A DNA stretch of 64,000 bases from Solirubrobacter deserti (GTDB lineage Bacteria; Actinomycetota; Thermoleophilia; Solirubrobacterales; Solirubrobacteraceae), in NCBI RefSeq assembly GCF_027587175.1, contig NZ_JAPCID010000036.1, positions 1 through 64,000 on the forward strand, given 5' to 3'. Positions within the stretch are counted from its first letter, which is position 1; each line of letters starts with the position of its first letter. The position numbers and the translations under genes were made by a program. The notes under the pieces were generated by a model that saw only the letters and a list, made by a program, of their open reading frames with translations, ran no database searches and was not told the DNA's origin. Positions 42,380 through 51,519 of the stretch are shown here, piece after piece.

Positions 42380-43572
42380 AGCCGCCCGTAGGCCTGGAGG
42401 GCGACGCGCAGGTCGTCCTCTCTGGTGTCCTCGGCCGGGTTGTGGCTGACGCCGTCGATGCTGCTGCTGAACACCATCACGGTGGGGTAGCGGCGCGCGA
42501 CCTCGGCGGCGTCGTGCAGCGCGCCCGACGGCAGCCGCGGCGGGTCCTGGTCCCCCGTGATCTCGCCCACGGCCTGCGCGGCGAGGTCGACGAGGCGCCC
42601 GTCGAACGGGATCGGGTCGATCTGCCAGATCCGCTTCCACTCGGCAGTGACACCTTCTTCGGCAGCGATCTCCTCCGCGGCCTTCTGCACATCGGCCAGC
42701 ATGTCCCGCAGCTGCTCGGGCGTGAACGCGCGCTGGTCGAGCGTCACCTCGCAGCGCTGGTTGATGATCGTCGGGATGCCGGGCTCGGCCGTGACCGTGC
42801 CGATCGTGGCCACGCCGCCGCGCTCGATGGCGCTCTCGCGCGCGGCGAGCCCGAAGCGCGCGGCGGCCAGGAACGCGTCGTGGCGCAGGTTCATCGGGGT
42901 GCTGCCGGCGTGGCTGGCCTTGCCGGTGAAGGTGATGCTGTGGCGTTCGACGCCGAAGCACCCGATCACCGCCGCGGCGGGCTTGCCGGACTCCTCGAGC
43001 CGCGGCCCCTGCTCGATGTGCAGCTCCAGGTAGGCGGCGATCTCCGGCAGCTCGGCTTCACCCATCGTGTCCAGGTCGATGCCGTTCTCGGCCAGCGCAT
43101 CCGGGAGCGAAGTGCCCTGCGCGTCTTTGAGCCGGCGCACCTCGTCCGGCACCAGCGTCCCGGCGGCCGCCGACGACCCCAGCAGCGAGCGCCCGAAGCG
43201 CGCGCCCTCCTCGTCCGCCCAATCGACGAGCTTGAGCGTCACCTGCGGCGTCTCGCCCGTGTGCGCGCGCAGCACCTCGAGCGCCGCGCACACGCCCAGG
43301 CAGCCGTCCAACCAGCCGCCGTTGGGCACCGCGTCGATGTGCGAGCCGACCACGACGATCCGCTCGCTCTCGCCCGGCACCGTCGCCCACAGGTTCCCGG
43401 CGACGTCGCGCTTCACCGTGGCGTCGGTCTCGGCCAGCTTGCCCAGCAGCCACTCGCGCGCCGCGCGCCAGTCCTCGCTCCACGCGAGCCGCCGCGCCCC
43501 GTCGGGGCCGCCCGTCAGGTCCGCGAGTTCGCGCAGGTCACGGAGCGGACGCTCCCAGTCGTAGGAAGGCAT
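42343..43572 (-). CDS. N-carbamoyl-amino-acid amidohydrolase (beta-ureidopropionase/allantoate amidohydrolase type, M20)
   Basis: The 409-residue protein has two-metal M20 motifs: V-G-S-H-I-D-A-V-P-N-G-G-W-L-D-G (about 74-89), D-E-E-G-A-R-F (about 121-127) and E-L-H-I-E-Q-G-P-R-L-E (about 186-196). The dimerisation domain includes G-K-A-S-H-A-G-S-T-P-M and F-S-S-S-I-D-G-V-S-H-N-P-A-E precedes the end. These fit the hydantoinase/carbamoylase subfamily, which removes the carbamoyl group from N-carbamoyl amino acids or ureidopropionate. It completes the route begun by the dihydropyrimidinase. Confidence 0.92.
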   Translation of the reverse strand: MPSYDWERPLRDLRELADLTGGPDGARRLAWSEDWRAAREWLLGKLAETDATVKRDVAGNLWATVPGESERIVVVGSHIDAVPNGGWLDGCLGVCAALEVLRAHTGETPQVTLKLVDWADEEGARFGRSLLGSSAAAGTLVPDEVRRLKDAQGTSLPDALAENGIDLDTMGEAELPEIAAYLELHIEQGPRLEESGKPAAAVIGCFGVERHSITFTGKASHAGSTPMNLRHDAFLAAARFGLAARESAIERGGVATIGTVTAEPGIPTIINQRCEVTLDQRAFTPEQLRDMLADVQKAAEEIAAEEGVTAEWKRIWQIDPIPFDGRLVDLAAQAVGEITGDQDPPRLPSGALHDAAEVARRYPTVMVFSSSIDGVSHNPAEDTREDDLRVALQAYGRLYDLTAGMISEP

Positions 43573-43613
43573 GCGCGCAACTTACATCGGGTGCGTGGGT
43601 TCTTAGCGTCGCC

Positions 43614-44315
43614 ATGATCCGCTGGAGGCGCATCACGGGGCTCGCTGCTGCCCTGTTCTGTCTGATCACGCCCGCCGCGCACGCCGCACCGCTGGGCAAG
43701 GCCGTGCTCGCGCAATGCGAGCCGGCGACGGGTGAGGCCGTCTTCGAAGGCCGCCAGACCGCGTACCGCGAGACCCGCATGCAGATGCGGTTCACGCTGC
43801 AGGTCGGGCAGGGGAAGGCCAGATTCCGCAAGGTCGCGGCCGACGGCTTCGACGAGTGGATCACCGTGCCGGCGGGCTTCGGCAAGTACACGTACGAGAA
43901 GACCGTCGAAGGGCTGCTGCCGGGCTCGAACTACCGGACCGTCGTGACCTTCCGCTGGAAGCACCCCAACGGCCGCACCGCCCGCACCGAGCGCTCGACC
44001 TCGGCTGTGTGCCGCGTACCCGAGTCGCGCCCGGACCTGGTGCTGCGGGACGTCGCCGACGACGCGGCGGGCTACGTCGCGCAGGTGATCAACCGCGGGC
44101 GCTCGGCGGCCGGCGCGTTCGACGTCTCGTTCATCGTCGGCGGGGTCCCGCTCGGCACGGCGCGCGTGGCCGGACTCGAGCCCGGCCAGTCGATCGACGT
44201 GTTCCTGCCGGGGCCGCCCTGCACGGACGGGGAGGCGCTGGAAGCGGTCGTGGATCCGGGCACCGAGGTGGACGAGTCCAACGAGGAGAACGACACGTTC
44301 ACGGCGTCCTGCTGA
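43614..44315 (+). CDS. Secreted CARDB-like domain protein
   Basis: The 233-residue protein has a signal peptide ([12 protein letters not shown]...A-A-H-A-A, cleavage near residue 25). The first beta-sandwich spans about 30-140 with paired Cys. A CARDB-like domain follows (P-D-L-V-L-R-D-V...[16 protein letters not shown], ending [10 protein letters not shown]). CARDB domains are extracellular adhesion or ligand-binding folds. No partner gene is evident; rpmE follows after 31 bp. Confidence 0.8.
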   Translation: MIRWRRITGLAAALFCLITPAAHAAPLGKAVLAQCEPATGEAVFEGRQTAYRETRMQMRFTLQVGQGKARFRKVAADGFDEWITVPAGFGKYTYEKTVEGLLPGSNYRTVVTFRWKHPNGRTARTERSTSAVCRVPESRPDLVLRDVADDAAGYVAQVINRGRSAAGAFDVSFIVGGVPLGTARVAGLEPGQSIDVFLPGPPCTDGEALEAVVDPGTEVDESNEENDTFTASC

Positions 44316-44346
44316 GCTTGAACGCCCACCTACACTGGTAGGAACG

Positions 44347-44565
44347 ATGAAGACCGAGATCCACCCCGAATACGCAGAGGCCACCGTGCGCTGCACCTGC
44401 GGGAACGAGTTCGTCACTCGCTCCACGAAGGGCGACATGCACGTGGAGATCTGCTCCAACTGCCATCCGTTCTACACCGGCAAGCAGAAGCTGGTCGACA
44501 CGGGTGGACGCGTCGAGCGCTTCCAGCGCAAGCTGGCCCGCTCGGGCGCCAACCGTAAGAAGTAG
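44347..44565 (+). CDS. rpmE: 50S ribosomal protein L31 (zinc-binding form)
   Basis: The 72-residue protein has the zinc cysteines Cys16, Cys18, Cys36 and Cys39 (C-T-C-G and [11 protein letters not shown]) and the basic tail. This is the C+ form used when zinc is sufficient. A TACACT hexamer at 44331-44336 lies 10 bp before the ATG; if it is the -10, the mRNA leader would be a few bases at most. It opens the block rpmE-DUF1385-prfA-prmC. Confidence 0.96.
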   Translation: MKTEIHPEYAEATVRCTCGNEFVTRSTKGDMHVEICSNCHPFYTGKQKLVDTGGRVERFQRKLARSGANRKK

Positions 44566-44665
44566 GGACATTGAAGGCGGGGCATCCCCTCCGCCCCACC
44601 CCGATCATCCGACCTTCGGGGCGTGGCACGTCAAGCGTGCGCTCCGGGCTGCCGATCACCGACAT

Positions 44666-45589
44666 GTGAGCGAGAGCCCGGAGCAGCGCGATGCCCCGGT
44701 GGGCGGCCAGGCCGTCCTCGAGGGCGTGATGATGCGCGGCGTCTCCACCTGGGCCGTCGCCATCCGGCACCGTGACGGCCACGTCGCCGTCGAGGCGCAC
44801 CCGGTCAGCTCGTGGGTCACGCGCAGCCCCGTGTTGCGGTTCCCGGTGATCCGCGGCGTCGTCGCGCTTGCGCAGTCGATGGCGATCGGGGCGAAGGCGC
44901 TGCGCGGCAGCATCGACGCGCAGGAAACCGAGCCGATTCCGGCCCGCACGTGGGCGTTCGCGCTCGTCGCCGGCCTCGCGCTGGCCATCGGCCTGTTCTT
45001 CGCGCTGCCGGTCCTGCTGACCAGCCTGATCGAGGGCTGGCTGGGGTCGGCGTGGCTGTTCTGGCTCGTCGAGGGCGGCGTGCGCAACGCGATCTTCCTC
45101 ACTTACCTCGCGCTGCTCGCGCGCCAGCCGCACCTGCGCCGGCTGTTCCAGTACCACGGCGCCGAACACAAGACGATCGCGGCCTACGAGGCCGGGCTGC
45201 CGCTGACGGTGGCGAACGCGCAGCGCTTCAGCCGCCTGCACCCACGCTGCGGCACGAGCTTCCTGCTGGTGGTGATGGTCGTCGCCATCTTCGTGTTCGC
45301 GCCCGTCGGGCTGCCGGCGTGGTGGATCCTGCTGCTGACGCGCATCGTCGGCGTGCCGCTGGTGGCCGGCATCTCGTTCGAGCTGATCAAGTTCGCGGGC
45401 CGGCACCGCCACTCGCCGTGGGTGCGGCCGATCATCTGGCCGGGCATGCAGCTGCAGAAGCTCACGACCCGTGAGCCGGAGGACGAGCAGGTCGTCGTGG
45501 CCGTCGCGGCGCTCGAGGCGGTCCTGGCGGTGGAGGACCCGCGCGCGGCCTCCCGCGAGGCGCGGATCGGGGTCGAGGTCGCGGCCTAG
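44666..45589 (+). CDS. DUF1385 family membrane protein
   Basis: The 307-residue protein from GTG 44666 begins V-G-G-Q-A-V-L-E-G-V-M-M-R-G within its first 25 residues, the DUF1385 hallmark. About four membrane helices follow in residues 90-250, with the conserved cytoplasmic Y-H-G-A-E-H-K-T-I-A-A-Y-E (about 156-168). The function of DUF1385 (YqhQ-like) is unknown. It is regularly found between rpmE and prfA in high-GC Gram-positives, as here. Starts further upstream would read through low-quality sequence. Confidence 0.88.
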   Translation: MSESPEQRDAPVGGQAVLEGVMMRGVSTWAVAIRHRDGHVAVEAHPVSSWVTRSPVLRFPVIRGVVALAQSMAIGAKALRGSIDAQETEPIPARTWAFALVAGLALAIGLFFALPVLLTSLIEGWLGSAWLFWLVEGGVRNAIFLTYLALLARQPHLRRLFQYHGAEHKTIAAYEAGLPLTVANAQRFSRLHPRCGTSFLLVVMVVAIFVFAPVGLPAWWILLLTRIVGVPLVAGISFELIKFAGRHRHSPWVRPIIWPGMQLQKLTTREPEDEQVVVAVAALEAVLAVEDPRAASREARIGVEVAA

Positions 45590-45600
45590 ACTTATCCCTT

Positions 45601-46650
45601 GTGATCGAGTCCCTCGTCGAGCAGATCGAAGCGCGCTTCACCGAGGCCGAGGCGCAGATGGGCGATCCGGACGTGATCTCCGATCGCGAGCGTTTCGCCG
45701 AGGTCGGCCGCAGCTACAACCGGCTCGCGCCCGCCGCCAAGCTGGCCGAGCAGTGGCGCCTGGCCCAGTCCGACGCCGAGGGCGCGAAGGAGCTGCTGGA
45801 AGAGGGCGGCGAGGACGCCGACCTGCGGGCCGAGCTCGAGGATGCGCGGGCGCGCATCGAACGACTCGAGGAGGAGATCCGGCTCGCGATGGTCGAGCGG
45901 GACCCCAACGACGACAAGAACGTCATCGTCGAGATCCGTGGCGGCGCGGGTGGCGACGAGGCCGCGATCTGGGCCGGCGACCTGTACCGCATGTACCAGC
46001 GCTACTCGGAGCGCCTCGGCTTCAAGTCCGAGACGATGAGCGCGGACGAGGGCGCGTACACGTTCGAGGTCAAGGGGGACGCGGCCTACTCGATCTTCAA
46101 GTTCGAAGGCGGGACGCACCGCGTGCAGCGCGTGCCCGAGACCGAGTCGCAGGGCCGCATCCACACGTCGACGGCGACCGTCGCGGTGCTGCCCGAGGTC
46201 GAGGACGTCGAGGTCGAGATCAACCAGAACGACCTGCAGATCGACGTCTACCGGTCCAGTGGCCCGGGCGGCCAGTCGGTCAACACGACGGACTCGGCGG
46301 TGCGCATCACGCACAAGCCGTCCGGGATCGTGATCTCGATGCAGGACGAGAAGTCCCAGCTGCAGAACCGCGAGCGGGCGATGAAGCTCCTGCGCGCGAA
46401 GCTCTACGAGGCCGAGCTGCAAAAGCAGCAGGACGCGCTGTCGGCCGAGCGCAAGTCGCAGGTCGGCACGGGCGACCGCGCGGAGAAGATCCGCACCTAC
46501 AACTATCCGCAGCGCCGCATCACCGACCACCGCATCGGGCTCACCGTCCACAACCTCGAGGCCGTGCTCGGCGGCGAGATGGACGAGATCAGCGCCGCGC
46601 TGCAGGACGCCGAGAAGCGCCGGCGGCTCGAAGAGCAAGCGGTTGGCTAG
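45601..46650 (+). CDS. prfA: Peptide chain release factor 1
   Basis: The 349-residue protein has the RF1 tripeptide P-x-T motif (V-P-E-T-E-S-Q-G-R-I-H-T) that reads UAG/UAA, and the G-G-Q motif at residues 223-225 (S-G-P-G-G-Q-S-V-N) for peptidyl-tRNA hydrolysis; its Gln is the methylation target of PrmC. Length is normal. It starts 11 bp after the DUF1385 stop and overlaps prmC by 8 bp. Confidence 0.97.
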   Translation: MIESLVEQIEARFTEAEAQMGDPDVISDRERFAEVGRSYNRLAPAAKLAEQWRLAQSDAEGAKELLEEGGEDADLRAELEDARARIERLEEEIRLAMVERDPNDDKNVIVEIRGGAGGDEAAIWAGDLYRMYQRYSERLGFKSETMSADEGAYTFEVKGDAAYSIFKFEGGTHRVQRVPETESQGRIHTSTATVAVLPEVEDVEVEINQNDLQIDVYRSSGPGGQSVNTTDSAVRITHKPSGIVISMQDEKSQLQNRERAMKLLRAKLYEAELQKQQDALSAERKSQVGTGDRAEKIRTYNYPQRRITDHRIGLTVHNLEAVLGGEMDEISAALQDAEKRRRLEEQAVG

Positions 46651-47452
46651 GGCGGCGACGTCCGTCCGTGACGCGCTCGACTCGGCCCTGATCCCGCTCA
46701 CCGCGGCCGGGTGCGAGAACCCGCGCCTGGACGCGGAGGTCCTGCTCGCCGCCGCGATGGGGGTCGACCGTCCGTGGCTGATCGTCAACTCGCGCGAGGG
46801 CGTCCCCGGGCCCGCCGCGCGCGTGTTCATGGACTTCGTGCGCCGGCGCCGCGAGCGCGAACCGGTGGCCTACATCACGGGCATCAAGGGCTTCCGCCAC
46901 ATCGACCTCGCCGTCGACCGACGCGTGCTGATCCCACGGCCGGAGACCGAGTTCGTGGTCGAGGCGGCGCTGAAGCTCCCGCAGGGCGCGCGCGTGATCG
47001 ACGTGGGCACGGGCTCGGGCGCCATCGCGCTCGCCCTCAAGCACGAGCGGCCGGACCTCGACGTGGTCGCCACCGACGTGTCCGCCGACGCGCTCGACGT
47101 CGCACGCCACAACGCGCTCCGGCTCGGCCTGCGGGTGGGGTTCGTCCAGACGGACCTGTGGGGCGACCTCGAGGCCGACGCGATCGTCTCCAACCCGCCC
47201 TACGTCGAGGCGGGCGAGCGGCTGATGCCGGACGTCGCCCTCTTCGAGCCGCATGGCGCGCTGTTCGCGGGCGCGGACGGGCTGGACGTGATCCGCCGCC
47301 TCGTGAGCGCACCGGTGCGCTTCCTCGCGCTCGAGCACGGCCAGGGCCAAGCCGACCCGATCGAGGCGCTCCTCCGCGGCGCCGGCTTCACCACCGTGGA
47401 CCGCATCCGCGACCTCGCCGGCATCGAGCGCGTCACCGTGGCGCACCGCTGA
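46643..47452 (+). CDS. prmC: Release factor glutamine methyltransferase
   Basis: The 269-residue protein from TTG 46643 has the N-terminal helical domain with P-R-L-D-A-E-V-L-L-A, then L-I-P-R-P-E-T-E-F-V-V, SAM motif I V-I-D-V-G-T-G-S-G-A-I-A and the catalytic N-P-P-Y-V (about 192-196) that binds the Gln side chain. It methylates the GGQ Gln of release factors. The overlap with prfA confirms the pairing. Confidence 0.95.
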   Translation: MARAATSVRDALDSALIPLTAAGCENPRLDAEVLLAAAMGVDRPWLIVNSREGVPGPAARVFMDFVRRRREREPVAYITGIKGFRHIDLAVDRRVLIPRPETEFVVEAALKLPQGARVIDVGTGSGAIALALKHERPDLDVVATDVSADALDVARHNALRLGLRVGFVQTDLWGDLEADAIVSNPPYVEAGERLMPDVALFEPHGALFAGADGLDVIRRLVSAPVRFLALEHGQGQADPIEALLRGAGFTTVDRIRDLAGIERVTVAHR

Positions 47453-47490
47453 AGCGGGACCTCAGCGCACCCCGCCGACGTAGGACGGGC

Positions 47491-48225
47491 ATGCTCGCGC
47501 TGCTCGTCGCCCTCCTGCTGGTCCCGGCCCCGCACGCCTCGGGTGGCGGCATCCCGTCGGCGGCGTGGGGAGGGGCGGGCGCGAGCGCGCCCGGCGGCAA
47601 GCTCACCTACATCGTGCTGCCGAGCGGGCGGGGCTCACTCGTGCAGGCCGTGCACCGGGACGGCGGTAGCGTCGACCTCTGGAAGCAGCTCCCGCGCCGC
47701 TACGGCGTGCCGATGGCGGCCTACGACGGCACGATGACCGGGCTGTCCGCCGACGGGCGCGTGCTCGTCCTGGCCGAGGTGCCGGGCGTGTTCCCGGTGC
47801 GGCGCACGCGCCTACTCGTCCTGCGCACGCGGGGCTTTCGGGAGCTCGAGCGCTTCAGCTTGTCCGGGCACTACGCCGTGGTCGCGATCTCGCCGCACGG
47901 CCGCTACGTCTACCTGCGCCGTCTGACCGCGCCGACCCGCAACCCGCTGCGCACCGAGCTGGTCGTCCTCGACCGCGGCGAACCCGGCGCGCCGCGCCCG
48001 ATCGGCGGCGAGTCGGCCGACATCCCGAGCTCGAGCGTCTCCGACGGCCGCTGGACCTACACCCTCTTCCAGCGCGACGGCTCCTGGGTCCAGGGCCTGG
48101 ACACGGTCACCCAGGCCACGCGCCGCTGGGAGGTGCCCGGCGTCCCGGGCAACGACCTGATGCGGCTGCGGCTCGAAAACGGGTCGCTCCATGTCGGCGC
48201 CAAGGCCTCGTTCACCGTCCGTTGA
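47491..48225 (+). CDS. Secreted hypothetical protein, propeller-like
   Basis: The 244-residue protein has a very short hydrophobic signal sequence (M-L-A-L-L-V-A-L-L-L-V-P-A-P-H-A-S-G). Repeated beta-rich segments of about 45 residues follow (Y-I-V-L-P-S-G-R-G, G-R-V-L-V-L-A-E-V, Y-A-V-V-A-I-S-P-H-G-R-Y-V-Y), suggesting a partial beta-propeller. No Cys or catalytic motif stands out. It lies between prmC and glyA where many relatives carry a Sua5/YwlC gene. Function unknown. Confidence 0.7.
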   Translation: MLALLVALLLVPAPHASGGGIPSAAWGGAGASAPGGKLTYIVLPSGRGSLVQAVHRDGGSVDLWKQLPRRYGVPMAAYDGTMTGLSADGRVLVLAEVPGVFPVRRTRLLVLRTRGFRELERFSLSGHYAVVAISPHGRYVYLRRLTAPTRNPLRTELVVLDRGEPGAPRPIGGESADIPSSSVSDGRWTYTLFQRDGSWVQGLDTVTQATRRWEVPGVPGNDLMRLRLENGSLHVGAKASFTVR

Positions 48226-48243
48226 CGCGCTAGCGTTGACGCC

Positions 48244-49533
48244 ATGACCGACCTGCAGCCCGACTACTTCGATCGGCCACTCGCCGAGGTCGACCCCGAG
48301 GTCGCCGAGGCGATCGGCCATGAGCTGGAGCGCCAGCAGCGCACGCTGGAGATGATCGCTTCAGAGAACTTCGTTCCACAGGCCGTGCTCGAGTGTCAGG
48401 GCTCCGTGCTGACCAACAAGTACGCTGAGGGCTACCCGGGCAAGCGCTATTACGGCGGTTGCGAGTGGGTGGACGTGATCGAGCAGCTCGCGATCGACCG
48501 CGCGAAGGCGCTGTTCGGGGCCGAGCACGCCAACGTCCAGCCGCACGCGGGCGCGCAGGCCAACACGGCCGTCTATCACGCGCTGCTGCAGCCGGGCGAC
48601 CGGATCATGGGCCTGAGCCTCCCGCACGGCGGTCACCTCAGCCACGGCATGAAGATCAACGTGTCGGGCCGGCTGTACGACATCGTCCCGTACGAGGTCT
48701 CGCCTGAGGATCACCGGATCGACATGGACGAGGTCGAGCGCCTGGCCAAGGAGCACCGGCCGAAGCTGCTGCTCGCGGGCTGGTCGGCGTACCCGCGCGT
48801 GCTCGACTTCCCGCGCTTCCGCGAGATCGCGGACGAGATCGGCGCGCTGCTGATGGTGGACATGGCGCACTTCGCCGGCCTGGTCGCCGCGGGCGTGCAC
48901 CCGAATCCCGTCCCGTACGCGGACGTCGTCACCACCACCGTCCACAAGACGCTCGGGGGCCCGCGCTCGGGCCTGATCCTCTGCCGCGAGGAGTACGCGA
49001 AAAAGATCAACTCGGCCGTCTTCCCGGGCCAGCAGGGCGGCCCGCTCGAGCACGCGATCGCGGCCAAGGCGGTTGCGCTCAAGATCGCCGCGACCGACCT
49101 CTTCAAGGAGCGCCAGCAGCGCACCGTGACCGGCGCCCAGGCGGTGGCGGCCGAGCTGCTGCAGGCCGGCAGCGGCGTCAACGTCCTCACGGGCGGCACG
49201 GACGTCCACCTCGTGCTCGTGGACCTGCGTGAGTCCGAGCTCACGGGCCAGGACGCGGAGGATCGCCTGCACGACATCGGCATCACCGTCAACCGCAATG
49301 CGATCCCGTTCGATCCGCGCCCGCCGATGGTTACCAGCGGCCTGCGCGTCGGCACGCCCGCGCTGGCCACGCGCGGCCTCCAGCAGGAGGACTTCGTCGA
49401 GGTCGGCAAGCTGATCGCGCGCGCGCTGCAGCCGGACTTCGATTCCGCGAAGGCCGAGCTGGTCGAGCGCGTGACCGCGATCGCCGACCGCTTCCCGCTT
49501 TACGCGCAGTTGAACACGCCGGCGACGGTCTAA
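48244..49533 (+). CDS. glyA: Serine hydroxymethyltransferase
   Basis: The 429-residue PLP enzyme shows L-I-A-S-E-N-F-type M-I-A-S-E-N-F-V (about 38-45), the substrate/THF region [13 protein letters not shown] (about 60-72) and [14 protein letters not shown] (about 228-241) with the PLP Lys. It interconverts serine and glycine with tetrahydrofolate. Full length and highly conserved; ATG 48244 follows the previous stop by 18 bp. Confidence 0.97.
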   Translation: MTDLQPDYFDRPLAEVDPEVAEAIGHELERQQRTLEMIASENFVPQAVLECQGSVLTNKYAEGYPGKRYYGGCEWVDVIEQLAIDRAKALFGAEHANVQPHAGAQANTAVYHALLQPGDRIMGLSLPHGGHLSHGMKINVSGRLYDIVPYEVSPEDHRIDMDEVERLAKEHRPKLLLAGWSAYPRVLDFPRFREIADEIGALLMVDMAHFAGLVAAGVHPNPVPYADVVTTTVHKTLGGPRSGLILCREEYAKKINSAVFPGQQGGPLEHAIAAKAVALKIAATDLFKERQQRTVTGAQAVAAELLQAGSGVNVLTGGTDVHLVLVDLRESELTGQDAEDRLHDIGITVNRNAIPFDPRPPMVTSGLRVGTPALATRGLQQEDFVEVGKLIARALQPDFDSAKAELVERVTAIADRFPLYAQLNTPATV

Positions 49534-49548
49534 GCGACACTTAACCCC

Positions 49549-51519
49549 ATGCACGAGCAGGGGGCCGCGGCGCAACTGACGCTGCTGGCGCGCGTGGGCG
49601 CGATCCTCGGGTCGGGCCTGGCGCGCCAGGAGACGCTCGAACGCGTCGCGCAGCTGCTCGTGCCCGCGTTCGCGGCCTGGTGCGCGATCGACCTCGAAGG
49701 CGAGGACGGCGCGCTCGAGCGCCGCGTCGCGCTGCCGAAGGCGTTCCCGCCGCTGCCGCCGGACGCGCCGCACGGGCCGGCGATCGTCATGCGCACGGGC
49801 GAGCCCGAGCTCGTGCGCGAGATCACCGAGGACGCCCTGTTCGCCGCGGCTCGCGGCAACTGGGGCCGGCTGGCGGAGATGCGGGCCCTGGCGCTCAAGT
49901 CCGCGCTGTGCGTCCCGCTGACGACCGGCACGCGCGTCGTGGGGACGCTCTCCCTGCTGGCCACCGAGCGTCACTACGGCATCGCCGACCTCGAGCTGAT
50001 GGGGGAGGTCGCGCGCCGCACGGCGTCTGCGATCGAGGCCGACCGCAACCGCGCGAACACGCAGATGCTGTTCGAGGCGTCGCCGACGCCGATGTGGGTC
50101 TACGACTTCGAGACGCTCGCCTTCCTGGCCGTCAACGACGCCTGCATCGAGCGCTACGGCTACTCCCGCGAGGAGTTCCTCGGCGGGATGACGATCAAGG
50201 ACATCCGCCCGCCGGAGGAGATCCCGCTCCTGCTCGCGGACATCGAGAGCCACCACGGCGCGGGTTCGCGGGTCGCCCGCGAGTGGCGGCACCTCACTCG
50301 CGCCGGGAAGTTGATCGACGTCGAGGTCACGACCGGGCGGATCGACTTCGGCGGCCGCCACTCGGTGCTGGTCGTCGCGCACGACGTGAGCGAGCGCAAG
50401 CGGCTTGAGCGCCGGCTCACGGACGCGGAGAAGATGGAGGCGATCGGGCGCCTCGCGGGCGGCGTCGCGCACGACTTCAACAACCTCCTGACGGTCATCT
50501 CGGGCTACACGGAGATCCTGCTCGCGCGCGACCGCGGCCAGGAGCTGGAGGAGATCGCCCGCGCCGCGCGCCAGGCCGCCAGCCTCACGCGCCAGCTGCT
50601 CGCTTTCAGCCGCCGCCAGGTGCTGCACCCGACCAAGCTCGACCTCAACGAGATCGTGGCCGGGATGGAGACGATGATGCACCGCATCATCGGCGACGAC
50701 GTGAGCGTCGCGACGCGCCTCGCGCCCGACCTCGCGCCGGTCGAGGCCGACCGCGCGCAGATCGAGCGCGTGATCCTCAACCTGGCGGCCAACGCGCGCG
50801 ACGCGATGCCCCACGGCGGCGCGCTGACGCTCGAGACGCGCAACGTCGAGCTCTCCAGCCACGGCGCGGACGCGCTCACCGGCCCGCACGTGCTGCTCGC
50901 CGTCTCGGACACCGGCCTCGGCATGGACGAGAAGGTCCGCGCGCACCTGTTCGAGCCGTTCTTCACCACCAAGGAGGGCGGGGAGGGAACCGGGCTCGGG
51001 CTCGCCACCGTGTTCGGCGTGGTCAAGCAGAGCGGCGGCGGCATCTACGTCTACAGCGAGCGCGGCGCCGGCACGACGTTCAAGATCTACCTGCCCGCGG
51101 CGGCGCGCGGCGAGGACGAGCCGCCCGCGCCGGCGGGCGAGCCCGAGCCGGCCGCGGGCACCGAGACCGTGCTCGTGGTCGAGGACGACCGGAACGTCCG
51201 CGATCTCGTGCGGCTGCTGTTGGAGAGCAACGGCTACACGGTGCTCACGGCCCAGCAGGCCGACGAGGCCGTGCGCGTGTGCACCGAGCTCGACGTCGAC
51301 CTGCTGCTCACGGACGTCGTGATGCCGGAGACCAGCGGCCGCGAGCTCGCCGAGCAGGTCGCCGCGGCCGCGCCCGGCGTGCGGATCCTGTTCATGTCCG
51401 GGTACTCCGACGAGGCCGTCCACCGCCACGGCGTCCTGAGCGAGGACGCGGCGTTCATCGAGAAGCCGTTCACCGAGCGGTCGCTGACGACGAAGGTGCG
51501 CGAGGTGCTCGACAACTAG
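49549..51519 (+). CDS. Hybrid histidine kinase: GAF-PAS-HisKA-HATPase-receiver
   Basis: The 656-residue soluble protein has a GAF domain (about 15-165), a PAS domain (about 170-285; M-L-F-E-A-S-P-T-P-M-W-V-Y), and a HisKA segment with G-G-V-A-H-D-F-N-N-L-L and His near 307. The HATPase domain shows N-L-A-A-N-A-R-D-A-M-P, D-T-G-L-G-M-D and G-E-G-T-G-L-G-L-A-T. A C-terminal receiver (about 540-655) has Asp near 588 (L-L-L-T-D-V-V-M-P-E). Such 'H-D-F-N-N' hybrids pass phosphate to a separate phosphotransfer protein; none lies nearby. It begins the accessory insert after glyA and is convergent with the CHAP-like gene (4-bp overlap). Confidence 0.93.
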   Translation: MHEQGAAAQLTLLARVGAILGSGLARQETLERVAQLLVPAFAAWCAIDLEGEDGALERRVALPKAFPPLPPDAPHGPAIVMRTGEPELVREITEDALFAAARGNWGRLAEMRALALKSALCVPLTTGTRVVGTLSLLATERHYGIADLELMGEVARRTASAIEADRNRANTQMLFEASPTPMWVYDFETLAFLAVNDACIERYGYSREEFLGGMTIKDIRPPEEIPLLLADIESHHGAGSRVAREWRHLTRAGKLIDVEVTTGRIDFGGRHSVLVVAHDVSERKRLERRLTDAEKMEAIGRLAGGVAHDFNNLLTVISGYTEILLARDRGQELEEIARAARQAASLTRQLLAFSRRQVLHPTKLDLNEIVAGMETMMHRIIGDDVSVATRLAPDLAPVEADRAQIERVILNLAANARDAMPHGGALTLETRNVELSSHGADALTGPHVLLAVSDTGLGMDEKVRAHLFEPFFTTKEGGEGTGLGLATVFGVVKQSGGGIYVYSERGAGTTFKIYLPAAARGEDEPPAPAGEPEPAAGTETVLVVEDDRNVRDLVRLLLESNGYTVLTAQQADEAVRVCTELDVDLLLTDVVMPETSGRELAEQVAAAAPGVRILFMSGYSDEAVHRHGVLSEDAAFIEKPFTERSLTTKVREVLDN